This document shows positions 5,530 to 6,820 of a stretch of DNA of 6,820 bases, piece after piece (the stretch's first letter is position 1; each line of letters starts with the position of its first letter). The stretch is taken from contig JBDTQB010000250.1 of NCBI GenBank assembly GCA_039932395.1, forward strand, positions 1-6,820, in the 5' to 3' direction. Both the position numbers and the translations under genes were made by a program. This DNA comes from JAGNNV01 sp039932395. GTDB lineage: Bacteria; Acidobacteriota; Vicinamibacteria; Fen-336; JAGNNV01. Under the pieces are notes generated by a model. The model was not told the origin of the DNA and ran no database searches. It saw only the letters and a program-made list of their open reading frames with translations.

Positions 5530-6820
5530 ATGAGGGCCGCACCGCAACAGATCTCGACGCTCGACCGGCTGCTGAATTGGCGGGCAGACGTTGAACCCCA
5601 ACGCGTGGCCGCTCGATTCCGCGGCAGATCCTGGACCTTCGCGGAGTTGCGAGATCGAGCGTGGGCGATGGCGGAGGACCTTGCCGCTCGCGGTGTGAAG
5701 GCGGGCGATGGAGTTGCCGTAGTGATGCCTCGTTCGTTGGATGCCCTGGTCGTGTGCTTTGCGATCCTTCGCGCGGGCGGCGTTGTCCTTGGCCTCGACG
5801 TCGCCGCGCCGAACGCTCGGAACAAGACACTGATTCAGAGGTCCGGCGTCCGCTGGTCGGTGATTGGAGGGTCTGCCTCCGCAGAGTGCGTGGACGAAAC
5901 GACGGTCATCGCGTTGCCGTCGGGCGATGCGCGGCAGGCGTCCTTCGCCAGCCGTGCCGACCCAGAGAAGGATGCGTTCCTGGTCTTCACCTCAGGCAGC
6001 TCGGGCGAGCCCAAGGGCGTTCGCCTCTCTCATGCCGCGATGGTCGCGCGCTCCGGGACGGAACTGGCTGTTTGGAACATGGACGCGGGCGACCGCTATC
6101 TCATGAGAACGCCTCTCGGCATCGTCGGTTTACCTGTTCTGCTCTCGATCCTGGCGGGTGGAGTTACGCTCGTGATCGCGGATCAGGAAGACGGAAATCG
6201 GGCGACCGAGCTCGCCAGGCTGATCGAGGAGGAGCGCATCACCTGCGCGTCGTTCCCGCCCCGGATCCTGCGGGATTTCCTTGTTGTTCCCGATATCGCG
6301 CGGAAGCTTCAAACCCTGCGGATGGTCCGGTCCGCGGGAGATTCGGTCGATCGCGCCGTCGTCGGAAGAATTGGCGAGATTTTGCCCGCCTGCCGCCTGG
6401 TCGACGGTTATGGCTTGACCGAATCGTCGGGGATCGTCATGCAGGATGGATGGCCATTTTTTGGGGTTGAGACGCGGATCGAACAAGAGGAACTGTGGAT
6501 CGCCACACCCCTGCTGGCCACGGCCTATCTCGATGAGGATCGAGACACGGAATCGAAATTCATCCGGCGTACCTTCGCTGACGACAGCGAACGTCTCTGG
6601 TATCGCACCGGAGACCGCGCGCAGCGCCGGGCCGACGGACAGATCAGCGTGCTGGGCCGAGTCGACCTCCAGCTCAACGTCGACGGCGTGCGTATCGACC
6701 CGCTCGAACTTGAAGTCGCCCTTCGGCTCCATCCGCTTGTCGGGGATGCCGCGGTGGCGGTTCACGCGGATGCGACCGGTCGGTCCCGGCTCGTTGCCTA
6801 CGTGGTCGAGGGCACGCAAG
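5530..6820 (+). CDS. AMP-forming adenylating enzyme (ANL superfamily), 3' end outside window
   Basis: An uninterrupted frame of 430 codons runs to the right edge with no stop. Adenylation-domain cores appear in order: A1 WTFAEL (35-40), degenerate A2 LDVAAPNAR (89-97), A3 P-loop TSGSSGEPKG (154-163), A5 YGLTESS (294-300), A6-like ELWIATPLLATAYL (321-334), A7 YRTGD (358-362) and A8 GRVDLQLNVDGVRI (376-389). It should activate a carboxylic acid as an acyl-adenylate. The DLQ in A8 resembles non-ribosomal peptide synthetases, but the A4 region (TPLGIVGLPVLL, 194-205) lacks their FDxS and looks more like acyl-CoA ligases. The A5-to-A6 stretch is unusually short. The final lysine motif (A10), and any carrier or thioesterase domain, would lie beyond the edge, so the product is unknown. 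ATG 5530 is preferred; an in-frame ATG at 5515 is also possible, and neither has a clear ribosome binding site. It is divergent from the amidase gene. Confidence 0.85.
   Translation, partial: MRAAPQQISTLDRLLNWRADVEPQRVAARFRGRSWTFAELRDRAWAMAEDLAARGVKAGDGVAVVMPRSLDALVVCFAILRAGGVVLGLDVAAPNARNKTLIQRSGVRWSVIGGSASAECVDETTVIALPSGDARQASFASRADPEKDAFLVFTSGSSGEPKGVRLSHAAMVARSGTELAVWNMDAGDRYLMRTPLGIVGLPVLLSILAGGVTLVIADQEDGNRATELARLIEEERITCASFPPRILRDFLVVPDIARKLQTLRMVRSAGDSVDRAVVGRIGEILPACRLVDGYGLTESSGIVMQDGWPFFGVETRIEQEELWIATPLLATAYLDEDRDTESKFIRRTFADDSERLWYRTGDRAQRRADGQISVLGRVDLQLNVDGVRIDPLELEVALRLHPLVGDAAVAVHADATGRSRLVAYVVEGTQ

Noticed and set aside
5451..5825. N-terminal extension of the amidase frame
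   Set aside because: It would place about 125 low-complexity residues before a clear signal peptide and overlaps the adenylating-enzyme gene on the other strand.
6130..6819. Minus-strand open frame of 229 codons near the right edge
   Set aside because: It lies wholly opposite the adenylation domain, which has conserved cores A5 to A8 in the + frame; no protein family is recognisable in the antisense frame.

Overview
The window is a GC-rich (roughly 60 % or more) stretch of bacterial chromosome. It is densely packed, and almost every base lies in one of six genes. The genes look like housekeeping and envelope functions, not a mobile or defence island. I see no rRNA, tRNA, CRISPR array, insertion sequence or phage gene. 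The exported amidase, the phytase-like esterase protein, the two-cysteine type of heme A synthase and the sugar N-acetyltransferase together suggest an aerobic, probably Gram-negative soil-type bacterium. Acidobacteriota or a relative is my best guess, held weakly and based only on protein resemblance.

Layout, left to right. (1) The 3' part of a left-handed beta-helix sugar N-acetyltransferase of the WbpD/WlbB type on the + strand (enters from the left edge, ends at 404). It carries a CxC...CxxC tail that looks like a zinc ribbon. (2) A convergent gene on the - strand (1470 to 391) for a membrane-anchored 'esterase-like activity of phytase' protein; its 3' end overlaps the first gene by 14 bp. 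(3) A 62-bp divergent gap, then heme A synthase (ctaA, 1533-2480, +), started by GTG behind a good AGGAG site. (4) Only 12 bp further on, the convergent 3' end of a TerC/Alx-family membrane protein (3590 to 2493, -). (5) A 114-bp gap holding a sharply AT-rich segment with small dyads, read as the terC promoter/operator. (6) A secreted amidase-signature enzyme (5450 to 3705, -). (7) A 79-bp divergent gap with a direct repeat spaced by one helical turn, then an AMP-forming adenylating enzyme (5530 to beyond the right edge, +), open for 430 codons with no stop.

The genes alternate in direction (+ - + - - +), so most must be transcribed on their own and no operon is evident. Shared control is possible only across the two short divergent gaps (phytase-like/ctaA and amidase/adenylating enzyme). 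The window touches envelope polysaccharide synthesis (acetylated diamino-sugar), aerobic respiration (heme A for cytochrome oxidase), metal homeostasis (TerC) and amide hydrolysis outside the cytoplasm. I did not find a convincing undescribed system. The parts most worth following are the compact, atypical adenylation gene at the right edge, which continues outside the window, and the two regulatory gaps.
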